64,000 nucleotides of DNA from Xenoacremonium recifei (Eukaryota > Ascomycota > Sordariomycetes > Hypocreales > Nectriaceae). The stretch's first letter is position 1. The number at the start of each line of letters is the position of its first letter. This document shows, in pieces, positions 49,090 to 58,986 of the stretch. Position numbers and translations under genes: made by a program. Where the stretch lies: positions 62,001 to 126,000 of the forward strand of contig WOFQ01000056.1 in NCBI GenBank assembly GCA_012184525.1, written 5' to 3'. The notes beneath the pieces are model-generated. The model had not been told where the DNA came from. It saw only the letters and a program-made list of their open reading frames with translations, and did no database searches.

Positions 49090-50319
49090 ATGAGACCTCA
49101 TCTACTTTGGATTTTCCCCTCGCTTCTTTGCCTTGTTCAAGCATGCGCAGAGCATGGTGTGCAGCCTTCATCAGCAGAGGAGATCTTATCTCAACTACGA
49201 AAACGCACGACATCGACCATTGAAAAGACAGCTATTCATAATGTTCGTGTTTTCCAACACGACCACTTTACACCACCCACGACAGTGATTCTTGAGGATG
49301 GCTACGTAACTACTTGTGCCAAGGACATCAAAGTCTCCATTGATGGCTCCGGAAAGTTCATTATTCCCGGTCTCATCGACTCTCACGTCCATATCTCTTC
49401 TGTAGATGGGCTGGCCAACTTCACATCATATGGCGCAACCACCGCTCTAAGCATGAACTGTGGGAACTACGAAGGGTGCAAAGCCCTTCGAAACCAGCCT
49501 GGTCTGGCCTCCTTTCTGACTGCTGGTCTTTCTATTGTAGGGGCCGACAGCCATCACGCGGAGATCTTGAACAGGACTTCTGATGGTGTCGTCTACCCAA
49601 ATACGACTGAGACGCAGCTAATGGAGATGGTTTCTTCTACTTTCGGGAATGGCAGCGACTGGGTCAAGATTACTGCCGAAGAAAATGGACCATCAGAGAA
49701 ACAGCAAACAGTGCTTGTCGAAGATACACACAGAGCTTTCAACAAGCAGACAATGACGCATGCTGCCAGACTCACAGCTTATCAGCAAGCCGTTAGCTCC
49801 AAGACCGACGGCATTCAACACGTTCCCGACGATGGTGTAATCTCATGGAGCCTGGTTGATGAGATCAAAGCCAACGGCCAGTTCGTCACCCCCACGATGA
49901 ACATTTTCAACTACGGAGTCGAATATCCAGAAATCGGTGCCTTTATCCAGCTGACGGCTAACGAGTCCTACACCTACGTAGTGGAGAATGTCCAGCGACT
50001 GCACAAGGCTGGCATTCCCATTCTGGCTGGAACCGATGCAGTTGGATACATGGCACCTGGGATGTCAGTACCTTTCGGATTGACAGTCCATTACGAGCTG
50101 GGAAACCTCGTGCAAGCTGGCCTGACGCCCGCTGAAGCATTGAGAGCTGGGACGAGTGAGGCCGCAAAGTGGCATCGATTGCACGATAGAGGCTCAGTGA
50201 CACCTGGTTTGCAAGCCGACATTGTCATGTTGAATTCCAATCCATTGTTGAACATCTCGAATACCCAGGACATTGCGAGAATCTGGGTCAGAGGTGTCGA
50301 GGTACAGAAGGCTGTCTGA
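49090..50319 (+). CDS. Secreted amidohydrolase-family metal hydrolase
   Basis: 409 residues from the ATG at 49090, which opens a signal peptide (RPHLLWIFPSLLCLVQACA). An in-frame ATG at 49042 would add 16 residues before it. Metal-binding features of the amidohydrolase superfamily are visible: SHVH (His99 and His101), TMTHAAR, GIQHVPDD and the late AGTDA aspartate. C-terminal PGLQADIVMLNSNPL is the typical return to the beta-sandwich. Several NxS/T sites fit secretion. The family hydrolyses cyclic amides, prolidase-like substrates or related bonds; the substrate here is unknown. A decayed duplicate of its 3' end lies about 1.6 kb downstream. Confidence 0.92.
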   Translation: MRPHLLWIFPSLLCLVQACAEHGVQPSSAEEILSQLRKRTTSTIEKTAIHNVRVFQHDHFTPPTTVILEDGYVTTCAKDIKVSIDGSGKFIIPGLIDSHVHISSVDGLANFTSYGATTALSMNCGNYEGCKALRNQPGLASFLTAGLSIVGADSHHAEILNRTSDGVVYPNTTETQLMEMVSSTFGNGSDWVKITAEENGPSEKQQTVLVEDTHRAFNKQTMTHAARLTAYQQAVSSKTDGIQHVPDDGVISWSLVDEIKANGQFVTPTMNIFNYGVEYPEIGAFIQLTANESYTYVVENVQRLHKAGIPILAGTDAVGYMAPGMSVPFGLTVHYELGNLVQAGLTPAEALRAGTSEAAKWHRLHDRGSVTPGLQADIVMLNSNPLLNISNTQDIARIWVRGVEVQKAV

Positions 50320-50849
50320 GCGGCAGCGAACGATCAACTTGCCGTAGCGCTTCAGCTTCTTACATCCTCGGGAAGCGTTTCCCTTTCATCTCCCTTATTC
50401 CCTTCATAAAAACTACGAGGCGGCCTTTATTCAGGGGGAGAATTATATGTCTTCGGTCGTTTTATGTATCCTAACTCTTCACTTTTCACGCGCATACTAT
50501 TAGAATTTTATTTCATTATACATCCACGAGCTGACCTAAGTGAATCCCACCAATACAGAAGAGCGACAGAACTTATTCATTATTAACGAAGTTCAATAGA
50601 TGTTTAGGAACGAACATTGGAGCATCGCGGTCGCAACAAGAAACTCTTCCAGACTCTGGTTTTGGACGAATCCGTACCCGGTGTAACTACAAGGCGTGTG
50701 GCAGCACTCTATGCGTTGCGTGGTATGATTTAGGAATTTGGTGCAAATCGCCTACGTTGTAGCCCTCTATTAGTCATTTCTGAAGTCGCTTAAAAACGAA
50801 ATACTTCAATTATAGTTTTAATAATAGTATAAGTCTTCTTTCTCTAAAT
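50320..50849. other. Convergent 3' intergenic region
   Basis: 3' flank of the amidohydrolase, part of which is duplicated with the pseudogene at 51880-52250, then AT-rich sequence before the esterase stop. No gene is seen. Confidence 0.45.
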
Positions 50850-51701
50850 CTAGAAAGCAGCATTCCAAAACAGCCAAGCATCATCACCAAGACCCTTCAT
50901 AATCTTATCATACTCATGACCAGCACCAGGAATATCCCTTCTATAGTACGTGACTCCAATATCATCCATTAATTTGCTTAAAGCATTAATAGCGTCGGTC
51001 AGACGAATGTCATCTCCGCCAGAGAGAAGGCGCACTTTTACTCCGGATGTGCGCAGATCCTCCTTCTTGGCCACTAGTATAGTTTTGGGGTGGCAGGCAT
51101 CATAGTATTCTTGAGACCCCTGGAAGGTATCCCAGACACGCTCCTTGGGCTCTTGTGAGAGTGAGGGCAGGATGGCGGGCGCAACAGGCGAAATTCCGCT
51201 AAAGAGATGGGAGAATTTGAAACCCAGGTGAGAGGCTCCGTAACCGCCCATTGAAAAGCCCTCGATCCCTCTCTTGCCATTCAGCGAGAAGGCCTGGTCT
51301 AGGTGAGGTATAAGGTCCTTGATCATTACATCTTCAATAGGGTATTTGTTGTCGATTGAATTGAGGTACCATCCAACGGGTAATGCCTGCGGCAGGACAA
51401 TGACTGTTGACGGCATTATGCCCTTTCTCATGCCCTCCACATAGAGATCGCGGACCATATGCGCGTCACGTCCGGCGCGGGACATGCCACCGTGCAGCCA
51501 AATCAGGAGCGGATACTTCTTGTCGGCATCGTAACCATCGGGCAGCAAGTACCAGTAACTCCCGAAAGTTCCTTCACCACGAGTTGTTGTGTCATACAGA
51601 GCATATTTGAAACCCTCGGGTGCGGTAGTATCATCGTAGGGCTCGACCCATTCGTCGTTCATGGCGTCGAGCTGCGCCTGGGAAGGAGGATTAGGAGTCA
51701 T
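50850..51701 (-). CDS. Esterase D-type hydrolase (PF00756-like)
   Basis: Single exon, 283 residues, no signal peptide. Alpha/beta hydrolase features: oxyanion region LLIWLHGG, nucleophile elbow GFSMGG and a catalytic His near GAGHEYDK. The order and the YWYLLPDGYD start fit the putative-esterase/S-formylglutathione hydrolase superfamily, which cleaves acyl or ferulate-type esters. It lies tail-to-tail with the amidohydrolase. The true substrate cannot be inferred. Confidence 0.88.
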   Translation of the reverse strand: MTPNPPSQAQLDAMNDEWVEPYDDTTAPEGFKYALYDTTTRGEGTFGSYWYLLPDGYDADKKYPLLIWLHGGMSRAGRDAHMVRDLYVEGMRKGIMPSTVIVLPQALPVGWYLNSIDNKYPIEDVMIKDLIPHLDQAFSLNGKRGIEGFSMGGYGASHLGFKFSHLFSGISPVAPAILPSLSQEPKERVWDTFQGSQEYYDACHPKTILVAKKEDLRTSGVKVRLLSGGDDIRLTDAINALSKLMDDIGVTYYRRDIPGAGHEYDKIMKGLGDDAWLFWNAAF

Positions 51702-52413
51702 TGTGTTTCTTCAATTATGGCACAGAAGATTGGCTCGGTGAAAGAGGCAAGAAATCCGATACAGAATGGCTTTACACATCGAAATGGTGGGGAGAGTAGT
51801 TACGCGGAAGTTTCCAATAGCTAAGAACAGCTTCGAAGCGAGGACTTGGGCTCAACAACCACTTGCCGAGCTAAGCGAACACCTGGACTTGAGAGCATTT
51901 TGCCGAGCGAAGCGAATATCTGCTAAAGCTTTTAGGACGGAACTACCCATTATATCTAGTCTACAGGCTGATATTATCTTGCTGAATTCTGTTGTATTGG
52001 CAAATATTTTGAATACTTTAGATATTGCAAGGGTCTGAGTTAGAAGCGTTGAGGTACATGAGGCTGTCTAAGCAGCCGTCAACGATGATGCCTCATTTCT
52101 TCAGCTTCTCGCATTTTTAAGGGAAAAATATTCACCTTCATTATCTCTTGATGTTCACGAGCCGTACGAGATGGCCTACATTTGGGCCGAATTTATTATA
52201 CCTATCCGAGTATACCTCGGTATTGGAAGCATTAATATTAGAATTCAATGTTGCAAGCATACAAGCTGGGACCAAATAACCCTATTGGCGTAAAAATTGG
52301 CAATAACTGAAGGATTTCAATGGATGCCTAAAAGTGGTTGCGGCGCAGCGAATTCCAGCTGAGACATCATCTGGTGAGGGGTTTCTGACGAGCCGTAATA
52401 GCCTACTCGCCCC
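51702..52413. other. Intergenic region holding the amidohydrolase relic
   Basis: The first 180 bp would be the esterase promoter, followed by the relic described separately and an AT-rich stretch before the alpha/beta hydrolase start. No other gene is supported. Confidence 0.4.
51880..52250 (+). pseudogene. Decayed duplicate of the amidohydrolase 3' end
   Basis: The segment aligns without gaps over about 135 bp with 50200-50335, the last 40 codons and early 3' flank of the amidohydrolase, at roughly 70% identity. Weaker similarity continues on both sides. It still reads LQADIILLNS and LDIARV, matching LQADIVMLNS and QDIARI of the parent. Most differences are C-to-T or G-to-A; one turns a Trp codon into TGA at about 52036. 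There is no intact 5' part. This is a relic, not a gene. Confidence 0.75.
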
Positions 52414-53463
52414 ATGTCAGCACAGCCCTTCGATCTGCAATTCATCCAACTACCTTCATCTCAGGGCAAAAAGCTATCAACAAGGGGAATGGCTGATGCA
52501 GACCACGAGCAAAGCTCCCTAATAGAGGAGCGCAGTTCACCCTACGTCAACGACTCAAGCTCGGAGGAGTTCGTCTTGTCCGATGGCCGGAAACTTGGAG
52601 TCGCATATTACGGCGCCAAAAGCGGCCCAGCAGTATTCTACTTGCACGGCTACCCTGGCTGCCGGCTTTCTGGAGGTGCCTTCTTCGACGCGCCCGGGAA
52701 AAAGTTAGAGGCCAGAATCATTGCTATAGACAGACCTGGGCTCGGTCTCAGCTCTCCACAACCTGGCCGCACATTGTTGGATCATACGAACGACATACGC
52801 GAGCTTGCTGAGCATCTCAATCTTGAGTCCTATGGCATCATCGGCGTCTCCGGGGGTGGCCCATATGCACTTGCCTGCGCCTATTCATTGCCATCAGAGA
52901 GACTCAAGGCCGTTTCCATCATCGGCGGAATGGGTCCGATTGATGTTGGCACCAAGGGCATGAATTGGAGTAACTGGCTCATCTTCAAAGGCCTGCTGTA
53001 CTTCCCGTTCTTGATCCGCTGGCTGCAAGGCAGAGTGGTATCTTTCCTTAACTCCACGCCAAATGAGAAAATAGTCGAAATGGTGACGAGCCGGCTGTCG
53101 AACAAGTCAGCTAGCTGGATTAGCCCTGACCTGGAGAAAATGAAGGATCCAGCGTTTCTCAACATGACGCTGGATTTCTATCGGGAACATTATAAACAAG
53201 GAGTGGACGGGCATATGGAAGATGGACGGGTCTTGGCGAGTGACTGGGGGTTCCGTCTACAAAATATCCGCTCTGATATCCCGATTCAGCTGTGGTACAG
53301 CAAAAAGGATACGAACGTACCTATCGCAATGGGTGAGGCGATTGCGGCGCGCCTCAATTGCAATCCAGAATTCCACGTTGACGAGAACGAGACACATCTG
53401 AACCTCGTGTTGAAGTGCAGTGAAGATGCTTTAGAGCGTCTGATTGAGAGAATGAGATATTGA
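52414..53463 (+). CDS. Alpha/beta hydrolase
   Basis: Single exon, 349 residues from the ATG at 52414; a second in-frame ATG at 52489 would remove 25 weakly conserved residues and may be the true start. Hydrolase fold features: oxyanion loop FYLHGYPG, IDRPGLGLS, nucleophile motif GVSGGGP and an acid-His region with WYSKKDTNVP and ENETHLNL. It resembles the uncharacterised fungal prolyl-aminopeptidase/epoxide-hydrolase-like group. There is no signal peptide. The substrate is unknown and cluster membership is not indicated. Confidence 0.88.
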   Translation: MSAQPFDLQFIQLPSSQGKKLSTRGMADADHEQSSLIEERSSPYVNDSSSEEFVLSDGRKLGVAYYGAKSGPAVFYLHGYPGCRLSGGAFFDAPGKKLEARIIAIDRPGLGLSSPQPGRTLLDHTNDIRELAEHLNLESYGIIGVSGGGPYALACAYSLPSERLKAVSIIGGMGPIDVGTKGMNWSNWLIFKGLLYFPFLIRWLQGRVVSFLNSTPNEKIVEMVTSRLSNKSASWISPDLEKMKDPAFLNMTLDFYREHYKQGVDGHMEDGRVLASDWGFRLQNIRSDIPIQLWYSKKDTNVPIAMGEAIAARLNCNPEFHVDENETHLNLVLKCSEDALERLIERMRY

Positions 53464-53543
53464 TAAAACTGACTAGACGAGGTATAAAAACTAGCTATCA
53501 TCACTAAGCGTCATCGCACGTTTACGCAATCACCGCTCAAATG

Positions 53544-54968
53544 CTATTGCTTCTTCTCGATGCCCTTCTTGTCTTGCCCTCCACTCATCGCACTGGATTT
53601 TGCTTGAACCTCGTCAAAACTAGGGGGAGGTTGTTCATCTGGTGGAGGTTGCATCCACGCCTCTGTCCTTCCGCCCGCGGCAGAACTTGATGCCTCCTGC
53701 ACATGAGTCTGTCCTCCCGGAATTGGGCCCTTGACTCTATCATCGCTGGGTGGTAAGATTGTCAGTCTATGTGAGCCTTGAATCCTGGACTCCGAGCCCG
53801 CAAGCAGCAAGCCCATCTCCCACTTCAATTGATGCGTGTGGCGAACGTTGTATATGGTGAATGTTGGGTGCAACCCCTTCGAAGTGTCCTCATATCCGAC
53901 GCTGCCATGCCAGCCGATGCGCAATTTGATGAGCTCTCCAACATCAACTGAAGTCTCTCCCGTACTGGGCAAGCATAACGGCTCCTTCAAGTCTGTCATA
54001 GCCATCTGGGTGTAGAGATCTATTTTCTCGTCGTGACTTCGAGAATGCGAACTGAAGGCACCGGCACATATGACCTCTGTTGAGGCAGTGATTCTCATCG
54101 TCAAGTAAGTAAGTCTGATCTTCTGTTCCACATCTTGGATGACTTCACTGCAGTTTCCCCATCGTGGGACAACGCGAGCGAGAAACGGGATATGTCCTGG
54201 GTTTTCAGGTTGAAAGATTGACGGCACCTGGACCTTGAGGTCGAAGGCATATATAGGCACTTTGGAAGAGCCAAAGAGCTGCTTGGTCTTCTGAGAGAAA
54301 GTCAATTCGGCGTCCTCCATCCCGGGTACCAGGCGATATGAGGAGACTGTGCGAAAGTAATTATAAGGTCGAAGTCCAAAGTCTGCAATTGGAGGTCCCG
54401 GGTTCAATGCCATGACTGTTACCGGCAGAGTTGTAGTCTTTTGGTCCATAGATCCCCGAGAGGTCGTCACCAGTTCGGCTTCGAGGAAATACTCTACGAA
54501 GCCTTCCATGTTGGCGCCAAACCCATGATAGCGCAAGTTAAAGCTTGAGGGTAGAGCGCACGTTGCAACTTCGTGAGAGTTCAAGGACAGATAGCTCTCA
54601 TACTCGGGAATCCCTGTGTCCAAGGCCCCGGCGTCGAGGTGCGTAGGAACGGTCAATGCAAATGGCCAAACCTGCTCAGGGCCCCGGACGGGGATGTGAA
54701 GAGGTCCTTGGAAAATGTTCTCTGTATTACTCGACGCCTTGAACAAGTTGAAGCGTCCACGATATACGCTGGTGGATTGGCCGCGACTGACAACGATCTT
54801 TGATTTGCTTCTTCCATGCAGAGATATCCTGACAGATGCGTCCGGGCTGACGGCGTGCGTTGTGCGATAGACGTAGCCGACGATGGTGTCGCCAGGTGCG
54901 TACTGGGACGAGCCGCCTTCCAGCCGTATCCCCAGAGCTGGAGTCGTAGTGTTTTCGGTCCGAGGCAT
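53544..54968 (-). CDS. Arrestin-like domain protein
   Basis: Single exon, 474 residues from the ATG at 54968; a further in-frame ATG at 55028 would add 20 residues. The N-terminal arrestin fold starts with GIRLEGGSSQYAPGDTIVGYV, a common opening of fungal alpha-arrestins and related HET-C/Bul-like proteins, with beta-rich sequence to about residue 390. The C-tail is Pro-rich (PPPDEQPPPSFDEV), resembling a PY-motif region but with Phe where Tyr would recruit a Nedd4-type ligase. The likely role is cargo adaptor in ubiquitin-dependent endocytosis of plasma-membrane proteins. Confidence 0.85.
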   Translation of the reverse strand: MPRTENTTTPALGIRLEGGSSQYAPGDTIVGYVYRTTHAVSPDASVRISLHGRSKSKIVVSRGQSTSVYRGRFNLFKASSNTENIFQGPLHIPVRGPEQVWPFALTVPTHLDAGALDTGIPEYESYLSLNSHEVATCALPSSFNLRYHGFGANMEGFVEYFLEAELVTTSRGSMDQKTTTLPVTVMALNPGPPIADFGLRPYNYFRTVSSYRLVPGMEDAELTFSQKTKQLFGSSKVPIYAFDLKVQVPSIFQPENPGHIPFLARVVPRWGNCSEVIQDVEQKIRLTYLTMRITASTEVICAGAFSSHSRSHDEKIDLYTQMAMTDLKEPLCLPSTGETSVDVGELIKLRIGWHGSVGYEDTSKGLHPTFTIYNVRHTHQLKWEMGLLLAGSESRIQGSHRLTILPPSDDRVKGPIPGGQTHVQEASSSAAGGRTEAWMQPPPDEQPPPSFDEVQAKSSAMSGGQDKKGIEKKQ

Positions 54969-55749
54969 GGTGGTAGTTGAGTCTAGCTTTCGGCTTACAA
55001 TGTTAAACCAGAGATTTCGTTGGTTCACATCTCTGCTGCTTGAGCTGTAATGCGTGGGCTGTAATGCGCGTGGTGAGAGATGAAGTCGTGAAAGAAGATC
55101 GCGTCACGCGCCTTATCAATTCGAAACTTATAGTTAATTATGCGGCAGCCTGGGGCGGCCGATCATGCGGTAAAAGATGGAGTAGCACCACTATTAAGGC
55201 TCTCTAGAAAGCCGGTCGTAAATCGTATTCGTGCACCTTGTGTGGCAGTAACGTGTGGCAGTGCTGGCAAAGCCTACTAAGGCAGATCTAATAGGGCTGA
55301 TCAGTGGGCAAAGCCAGGTTTTGCGTGCCCAGTGGCGTGTTAGCTGGCGCCCTGATAGTTAGACCAGCAAAAATGGACCAGAGGCCCCTGTAACATTGAA
55401 ACAGCCCTATGTCTATCCAAATTCGGCGTCTCGTTATCAAGTCAGTTTATAACGGTAGTTGTCTCTCCAGATTGAAGCACGACAAAACTGTCTGCTTATT
55501 CGAAGTATAGTCTTGGGATTTGCTGTGAAAACCGCAAGACTAGTCGCGAAATTTCACAACCAGAAGGTAAAGGTCACTGCACTACCAACACCACCAATGC
55601 TCGTCGAGGTGCTTCACTTCATTCTTCAAGACTCAGCTTGACAGGATATGTAACGTATAAATTACCAGCATATTCCTGCGACTCAGAATTCAGGCAATTT
55701 AACAAGAGAAGACAATATAAAACAAGTCGCACGAACATGCGTAGTTAAC
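54969..55749. other. Intergenic region, no gene seen
   Basis: Upstream of the arrestin gene and downstream of the secreted protein gene. Only short ORFs without domain content are present. Confidence 0.45.
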
Positions 55750-56652
55750 TCAACAGAACTTCTTCTGCGGCCCTGCAGAATTGATCGTGACGCATCCCCA
55801 AGTATTCCCCTTGTCATCCTTCATCATTCCAGCGCCCACAAGATCCTTACATTCCGTGGTCGTTTTGATATAGTTCGATACCGACGTGGAAAACTGGTTT
55901 ATGGTTGAACCAGTCGGAACCGCAAGGCAGAGCATTTGTTTGTCGCCGGTCAAGGGCTGAAAGTGACCCGTTTGGTAGGTCTTGAAGTCTGCCGCAGAGA
56001 TTCTCTGGTATGTCTGCTGGTTCTTTTTGCAATTGTGGATGTGCACCTGTTCCATGGTTCTCACTCGGTATGAGTTAAGCGCCAGCGCAAAGTTGCCAGG
56101 GTCCCATTTCTGCTGGGCGTAGATCCAGCCTTCGTTGTCATAGGCGCTGTTTCCCATGGCTTCAATGCCAGAGATCAGATTCGTCGATGTTACAAGATCA
56201 TCTCCGCCACTCTTATCCTCAAGGTACACCCATACAGCCTTGCCGCCGACGGGCTTGCTAGTAGGGCAAGTCGCTGGATGCTGTAGACAATCGCATAGGG
56301 TATGGAACCAAATGCCGCATCCCTTACAAAGTTTCTCATTGTCGGTGCATCCCTGGGTGCACGAATGGACGTGCTTCGTGGGTTCAAGTTTCTTGACGCC
56401 ACCACAGACCTTGCAGGAAATATGGCAGGCATTGTGTGTCGGCTGACACTTGCAAGCCGATACATCCATGTTGGTTATGTCGTTAGACGTGCAGTCCTTG
56501 ACCTTGGTTCCTGTGGCTCTCAGAAGCACATCGCGAGGATATGGACAAGAGTCATCCTCCCTGTCGCAAGGGGTTGGGTCGACTTGTACACTGGCTGCGT
56601 GACATGTGATGATGGCCATTGCCAAAAGAACAAAGAGCCGATAGAAACGCAT
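55750..56652 (-). CDS. Secreted Cys-rich protein with HIT/Cdh-like C-terminal domain
   Basis: 300 residues with a clear signal peptide (RFYRLFVLLAMAIITCHA). Residues 25-140 hold about 20 cysteines, many as paired CxxC/CxC units (CKCQ, CKVCGG, CKGCGIW), a stand-alone disulfide or metal module. The C-terminal 160 residues contain ALALNSYRVRTMEQVHIHNC. This recalls the NSR...QLHIHxxC core of CDP-diacylglycerol pyrophosphatase and HIT-like hydrolases, but only the HIH element is clear. It may be an extracellular nucleotide or lipid pyrophosphatase, or an effector-like secreted protein; low certainty on function. Confidence 0.75.
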   Translation of the reverse strand: MRFYRLFVLLAMAIITCHAASVQVDPTPCDREDDSCPYPRDVLLRATGTKVKDCTSNDITNMDVSACKCQPTHNACHISCKVCGGVKKLEPTKHVHSCTQGCTDNEKLCKGCGIWFHTLCDCLQHPATCPTSKPVGGKAVWVYLEDKSGGDDLVTSTNLISGIEAMGNSAYDNEGWIYAQQKWDPGNFALALNSYRVRTMEQVHIHNCKKNQQTYQRISAADFKTYQTGHFQPLTGDKQMLCLAVPTGSTINQFSTSVSNYIKTTTECKDLVGAGMMKDDKGNTWGCVTINSAGPQKKFC

Positions 56653-57414
56653 CTTATTATAGCTGCTGTCCGGGGTAATTGATTTGGGATATCAATCGAA
56701 GCTCGATACGATCTTGAAGATGCTGCGTTCCAGTTCCTGCAAGATTCGAATGAGGGGTTTACACTCTCTTGTACTTCAATTCACATGTCACCTGTTCTGG
56801 TTCTCACGTCCACTCTTCTTCTTAGCATGATAGGCTTTCAAAAGCCACGCGCCATTGTGGGGAGGAGTTGGCGGAATGATGGCTGGATGGTTGAAGCTAA
56901 AGCCTACGCCCATCAGACACATTCAAGTGTAAGTCAATAACCCGCTGTCTTGGCGCTTGTTCCAGAACTTATCAGTTGTCGGCCACCGGATCAAGGTTAC
57001 GTGGAAGCCTAGGGATGGCCGCCATTCGAAACAGGCTTCTCAGCCACACTCAGCCTTTTCGGGGTTTCCCAAACTTTGAGCCCCAAGACCGTGCACCAAA
57101 TGTCAAAGGGAGTCTGGGGGGAGGTTGAGTAATTGAAACTAAAGCGCCGGGAAGTCCTTTCGCCGTTACATTTTGTGACGTTGCATTCTTGGAGTACGGG
57201 CCGAATATCACAGCTTGGGGATGTCTTGGCTGCAACCCATCTGCTTTGTGCTCAGTATATTATTGACATATTTTTCTTGGCACGGATTACTGTAGTTCTA
57301 AGTCTTCGGCGACTTGGCGTCAGTATAGGGCTTACCACTTCGTACTCTGGAACCAAAACTCACCTACTCCGTAGACGGAGGGCCGTATTGACACCCGAAT
57401 GAGGTCATTACTCC
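56653..57414. other. Intergenic region, no gene seen
   Basis: Promoter of the secreted protein gene plus the 3' flank of the RidA-like gene. Short ORFs only. Confidence 0.45.
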
Positions 57415-57810
57415 CTAGGCAATTGTCGCCTCAACCTCAATCTCAACCTGCATCCCTTCAAGCCCCAGCTTTCCAACCTGAATGCAAGTCCAAATTGGAC
57501 TATGTTGCGGGAAAATCCTCTTGAATATCGACGTCATTATATCGAAGCTTGCGTCCATGTCAAGGTGATATGAACGCACAGCATAGATGCTATCGAATGA
57601 CAGATGTGGATGAGCAGCCTGCAAAGCGCTCAAAATATTTTCAAATGCCTTTTCTATCTGCTTCTCCAGATCTGTGTCGATGTTTCCTTCTTCATCCCAG
57701 CCGCCTTGCCCTGATGTCCGAACCGTGTTACCGATTTTGACGGCTTGAGAATAGTGATACTCAATAGCGTTTTTCTCGGTTCCGGCGTAGTTGTAGAACT
57801 GGGCAGACAT
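57415..57810 (-). CDS. RidA/YjgF-family protein lacking the catalytic arginine
   Basis: Single exon, 131 residues, the usual length. RidA proteins are trimeric enamine/imine deaminases that detoxify 2-aminoacrylate. The fold landmarks are present: VRTSGQGG near the N-terminus, DLEKQIEKAFENI, VRSYHLDM and the C-terminal VEIEVEATIA. The position of the catalytic Arg (PARSCV in bacterial RidA) reads PIWTCI, so the Arg is replaced by Trp. It therefore belongs to a Rid subgroup with another or no deaminase activity. It is divergent from the cytochrome b5 gene and has no sign of linkage to the cluster. Confidence 0.88.
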   Translation of the reverse strand: MSAQFYNYAGTEKNAIEYHYSQAVKIGNTVRTSGQGGWDEEGNIDTDLEKQIEKAFENILSALQAAHPHLSFDSIYAVRSYHLDMDASFDIMTSIFKRIFPQHSPIWTCIQVGKLGLEGMQVEIEVEATIA

Positions 57811-58986
57811 ATCGACTAATCTTCTCCAGTAATTCTAACAGAGCGTAAAGTAGTAGTGTTGAATGATTCCCTGAGAGGCTTTATTCAAGAGAGGTCGGTG
57901 TTAAGAGAGGTTAGGGTATGCTTTAAGGACTTAGAAAGTACTTTTAATACTGCTTAGGTTCTGAGAATTTTTCCTTCGAGCGCTATTAATTTCAGCAACA
58001 GAATACTCAAGATGTAGTATGCCACGTCCTAACACGTTCTGTTGAAGAAATGGGCAATAATACTACCCATAAAGGAAAAATGGGGTCTCTTCATCGCCAA
58101 GAACCTCCTCGAAGTGACTTCGTCACTTCATTCTGGTCCAATTTTTAACCAACCAGTTGGTCTACTTGGCTTGAGAGGGCATACGGCTGTTAACGATTTA
58201 TGTCCGCACACAGGTTCGTAGTCGTCAAGAGATTCCCAACCATAGGTGGAGTGTGGGCCAGAAATCTTAGAAATGCCTCTCAGACACGTATAATTTATTT
58301 TATGTGTTGCTGACTGCGAAGTCCTTGCTGATTCCAAGCCTTTGTTAGAGCTCTTGGGTACCAGCCGATCCTTAGGCCTGTACAAGCCATGTGAGATCGA
58401 TAAGTAACACATGGGGCCATGGTAGAAACATTTCCGCATTCAAGTAGGGTTGCTTGGCAAGTATTGCCGAAGATCGACCTCCTCATTCAGCAGATGTATC
58501 ACAGGCCGGGACGATCAGTATGGAAAGATAACATCTGTCCGCCGTCTGTATCTACAATCCTCCCGGCCCTATCGCGCCTTATATGCTCCACCCGCTGGCA
58601 GACCCCTTGTCGTGGCCCTTAAATTAACCTCATTAGGAAAGTATTGAGGCTGGCCTGCTTTGAGTCCTCCTGTGAATGCGGGGGTGGGCTCTCCCGGATC
58701 CTCAGGGCTGATAATGCTGGTAACCCGTCGTGCAGGGCCCCGGTGTGTGGCTGACCTATGATGGTCAATCAAACTTCCCGGAATGGTAGAATGTTATTTA
58801 GTCTGAAATTGTGCGGCAGGCTATAGTGCAAGTCTATCCAAGCCACTACAGTTGTCTGACTTATCACTAGATATGCAATTTTTATCCAATACACGACATA
58901 ACACTCTTTATAAGACGTTCGCCAATTGTTGTAATCCTTGTGTGTTGGGTTTTCTTTTAGTCATTCAGATTGTATTTTCCATCGCC
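57811..58986. other. Divergent intergenic region of RidA-like (-) and cytochrome b5 (+) genes
   Basis: 1.18 kb with no supported gene. The ORFs in it (up to about 100 codons) show no domain. An 8-bp perfect inverted repeat with a 3-nt loop lies at 58111-58129 (GAAGTGAC...GTCACTTC); no role is assigned. Confidence 0.45.
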
